DNA of 34,214 bases, taken from contig JAFSYI010000044.1 in assembly GCA_017450065.1 (NCBI GenBank), positions 1 to 34,214 of the forward strand. Reading direction: 5' to 3'. The notes below the pieces were generated by a model that saw nothing but the letters and a program-made list of their open reading frames with translations, was not told the origin of the DNA and ran no database searches. Both the position numbers and the translations under genes were made by a program. This DNA is from Lachnospiraceae bacterium (GTDB taxonomy: Bacteria > Bacillota > Clostridia > Lachnospirales > Lachnospiraceae). Of the stretch, positions 32,661 through 34,214 are shown piece by piece. Every line of letters starts with the position of its first letter. The stretch's first letter is position 1.

Positions 32661-34037
32661 CTACTTCACTATATTCTTCGCCCATATCCCGGAATGTACC
32701 ATGAGCGCACCGATCAGTGCCTTCGGTAATTCAAGAGACTGGACCATTGCAAACATCATTACCAGGCCGGTATCCGTATATCTGCTCAGGAAATATGCTG
32801 CGGGAACATACGCAAGCCATGTGAAACAGCTGTCAAAGAGGAAGGTTATTCCTACTCTTCCCCCTGCTCTTATAATAAAATATGAAGCATGCGCATATGC
32901 CGCAACAGGCATCAGTACTCCCATGATCATAAGCAGCCTGGATGCCAGCGTCCTGATCTCCTGTGTTGTATTATACAGCATGGGAAAGAAGGGACTTAAA
33001 GCTATCTGGAGTAAGCCGAATACCAATCCCAGGAACACGGTAAACGCAAGAAGCCTTACGGAATCACCCTTAGCCTTCTCTATATCACCTTTTCCAAGCT
33101 GCTGGCCTATTATGATACCTACACACTCACCTGTTGCAATAAAAGCCACTCCCAGCAGGTTCCAGAGCGTGGACTGTATATTCTGCGCAGCAACAGCGCT
33201 TAAGCTCCTGTACGAATAACACTGGTTAAGAAAGGCTGTACCTGCAGCCCACAGCACCTCATTGCACATAAGCGGAAGGCTCTTAACGAAGAATTTCCAC
33301 GCAAGATCCCCGGGAATGAAAAGATGCTTATACGCTCCCTTTATAAACGTATGTACACTGCTGTGTCTGTTCGTATATACGGCAAGCATCGCAAGCTCGA
33401 CTATCCTTGATATTACCGTGGCTATGGCGGCTCCCCGCGCTCCGAATGCCGGCAGGCCGAAGTAGCCGTATATCAGGATGAAATTACCCACAAGATTAAC
33501 CAGTACCGCAGCAAGCGATGCCTTCATGGGTGCGGATGTCTCACCTGTTTCACGCAGAGTTCCCGAATATGCCATCGCGATCGCCAGAGGAAACAATCCT
33601 ACCAGCATGATACGCAAATAGGAATTACCGATATCAAGCGTTTCCATGGCATCCCTGGGAGAACCCTCACCCTGAAGAAACGTACTTATAAGGGTACTAC
33701 CGAATATGATGAACACGACTATCGCAATGCAGGCAAGGATAAGATTCATAACTATCTTGAACCTGAAGGTATTCCTTACACCCTCTTCGTTCTTTATTCC
33801 ATGGTACTGTGCCGTGAAGATACCCACACCTGCTATAGCCCCGAAGATCATCAGATTATAGACAAACAGAAGCTGATTGGCTATGGAAACACCCGACAGT
33901 GCATTGGTTCCCAGCCTTCCTATCATAAGATTATCAAGAAGGCTCACGAAGTTGGATATGGCGTACTGAACCATCATCGGAACTATCAGTCTGAGTGCAT
34001 GATAATAAAATTGTTTATCTCCGATGTATTTTCTCAT
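32661..34037 (-). CDS. MATE-family exporter with near-leaderless promoter
   Basis: A 458-residue polytopic transporter of the MATE family, about 12 helices, distinct from the MATE gene at 27.2-28.7 kb. The N-terminal phrase MVQYAISNFVSLLDNLMIGRLG and the repeat half at VAFIATGECVGIIIGQQLGKGD fit the family. The ATG at 34037 has no ribosome site; a strong promoter (34047-34075) ends 9 bp before it, so the mRNA would have a leader of only a few bases. The 181 bp downstream contain an AACGGAA/TTCCGTT hairpin without a U-tract. Substrate unknown. Confidence 0.9.
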   Translation of the reverse strand: MRKYIGDKQFYYHALRLIVPMMVQYAISNFVSLLDNLMIGRLGTNALSGVSIANQLLFVYNLMIFGAIAGVGIFTAQYHGIKNEEGVRNTFRFKIVMNLILACIAIVVFIIFGSTLISTFLQGEGSPRDAMETLDIGNSYLRIMLVGLFPLAIAMAYSGTLRETGETSAPMKASLAAVLVNLVGNFILIYGYFGLPAFGARGAAIATVISRIVELAMLAVYTNRHSSVHTFIKGAYKHLFIPGDLAWKFFVKSLPLMCNEVLWAAGTAFLNQCYSYRSLSAVAAQNIQSTLWNLLGVAFIATGECVGIIIGQQLGKGDIEKAKGDSVRLLAFTVFLGLVFGLLQIALSPFFPMLYNTTQEIRTLASRLLMIMGVLMPVAAYAHASYFIIRAGGRVGITFLFDSCFTWLAYVPAAYFLSRYTDTGLVMMFAMVQSLELPKALIGALMVHSGIWAKNIVK

Positions 34038-34046
34038 AGTCAGAAT

Positions 34047-34075
34047 ATTATAATACGTTCATCGCACCTGTTCAA
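34047..34075 (-). promoter_or_regulatory. Sigma-A promoter abutting the MATE start codon
   Basis: On the minus strand TTGAAC (34075-34070), a 17-nt spacer and a perfect TATAAT (34052-34047). Transcription would start around 34040, about 3 nt before ATG 34037. Confidence 0.7.
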
Positions 34076-34077
34076 GA

Positions 34078-34110
34078 GGGTTCGGGGACCAGGAGGGACC
34101 AGGGGACGGT
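34078..34110. repeat. REP-like GGGACCAGG direct repeat
   Basis: GGGGACCAGG (34084-34093) and AGGGACCAGG (34095-34104 region) are followed by GGGACGGTTCT. Similar GGGACCAGGGGACGGTTCT tracts are known to me from REP-like elements tied to IS200/Y1 transposases in several bacteria. The identification is by recollection of the motif only. Confidence 0.4.
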
Positions 34111-34119
34111 TCTACTTCA

Positions 34120-34214
34120 TTGTTTGGATATTCTGCCGTAAAAATTTTGTCTTCTAGCATGGAACCAAGATTTTCAAAAGGTGATGTTGTTGTTGTAAAA
34201 AAGATAGATACAAA
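34120..34214 (+). pseudogene. Partial signal peptidase I (SipW-like), 5'-truncated, runs off the window
   Basis: The frame reads LFGYSAVKILSSSMEPRFSK then GDVVVVKKIDT up to the window edge. The SSSMEP motif holds the catalytic serine, and the GDVVVVKK strand follows as in archaeal/clostridial type I signal peptidases. The expected N-terminal membrane helix is absent: upstream in frame is the REP-like repeat (34078-34110) and then a stop at 34051. The first possible starts are TTG 34120 and ATG 34159, neither with a good ribosome site. Either the gene lost its 5' end to the repeat or it uses TTG 34120. Only about 30 codons are visible, so intactness cannot be judged. Confidence 0.5.

Overview
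The window looks like a chromosomal segment of a flagellated, low-to-moderate GC Gram-positive anaerobe, most likely a Lachnospiraceae-type clostridium. The reasons are the priA-def-fmt-rsmB-rlmN-PP2C-PASTA kinase-rsgA-rpe block typical of Firmicutes, a class B sortase with a DUF285/BIG2 surface protein, fliW, a minimal SufBC pair and paralogous MATE exporters. Genus is inference; no rRNA is present. Every confident complete gene is on the minus strand, so transcription runs right to left. The only plus-strand coding sequence I accept is a partial signal peptidase I at the right edge.

Right accessory part (about 26.7-34.2 kb): two MATE exporters (one with an almost leaderless promoter), a GNAT acetyltransferase, an Rpn/PD-(D/E)XK transposase-family protein with a 12-bp coding tandem repeat, and an AAA-ATPase-like/PD-(D/E)XK protein bracketed by near-identical short direct repeats. 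A strong symmetric terminator and a cluster of palindromic repeats that could fold as a cloverleaf lie between the left MATE gene and priA. A 5'-truncated signal peptidase next to a REP-like GGGACCAGG repeat lies at the far right.

Core block (15.3-26.7 kb): priA, def, fmt, rsmB, rlmN, a PP2C phosphatase, a PASTA Ser/Thr kinase, rsgA and rpe, with many overlapping or 1-10 bp junctions. It joins replication restart, N-terminal formyl processing, rRNA methylation, reversible Ser/Thr phosphorylation, ribosome maturation and the pentose phosphate pathway. A UbiA-family prenyltransferase resembling decaprenyl-phosphate phosphoribosyltransferase and a HAD hydrolase follow.

Surface part (7.4-13.4 kb): a 1644-residue secreted protein with a Thr/Glu/Pro-rich stalk, 11 DUF285 repeats and 10 BIG2 domains. 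It ends in a VPRTG motif without the usual hydrophobic tail, and its last codons overlap the start of a class B sortase gene.

Left part (0.2-7.3 kb): a phosphoribosyltransferase, fliW without csrA, and a likely operon of larE, sufC, sufB, a zinc-ribbon/DUF3160 membrane protein and a small membrane protein. An intrinsic terminator sits directly in front of the larE ribosome binding site. The first 100 bases hold a long imperfect palindrome.
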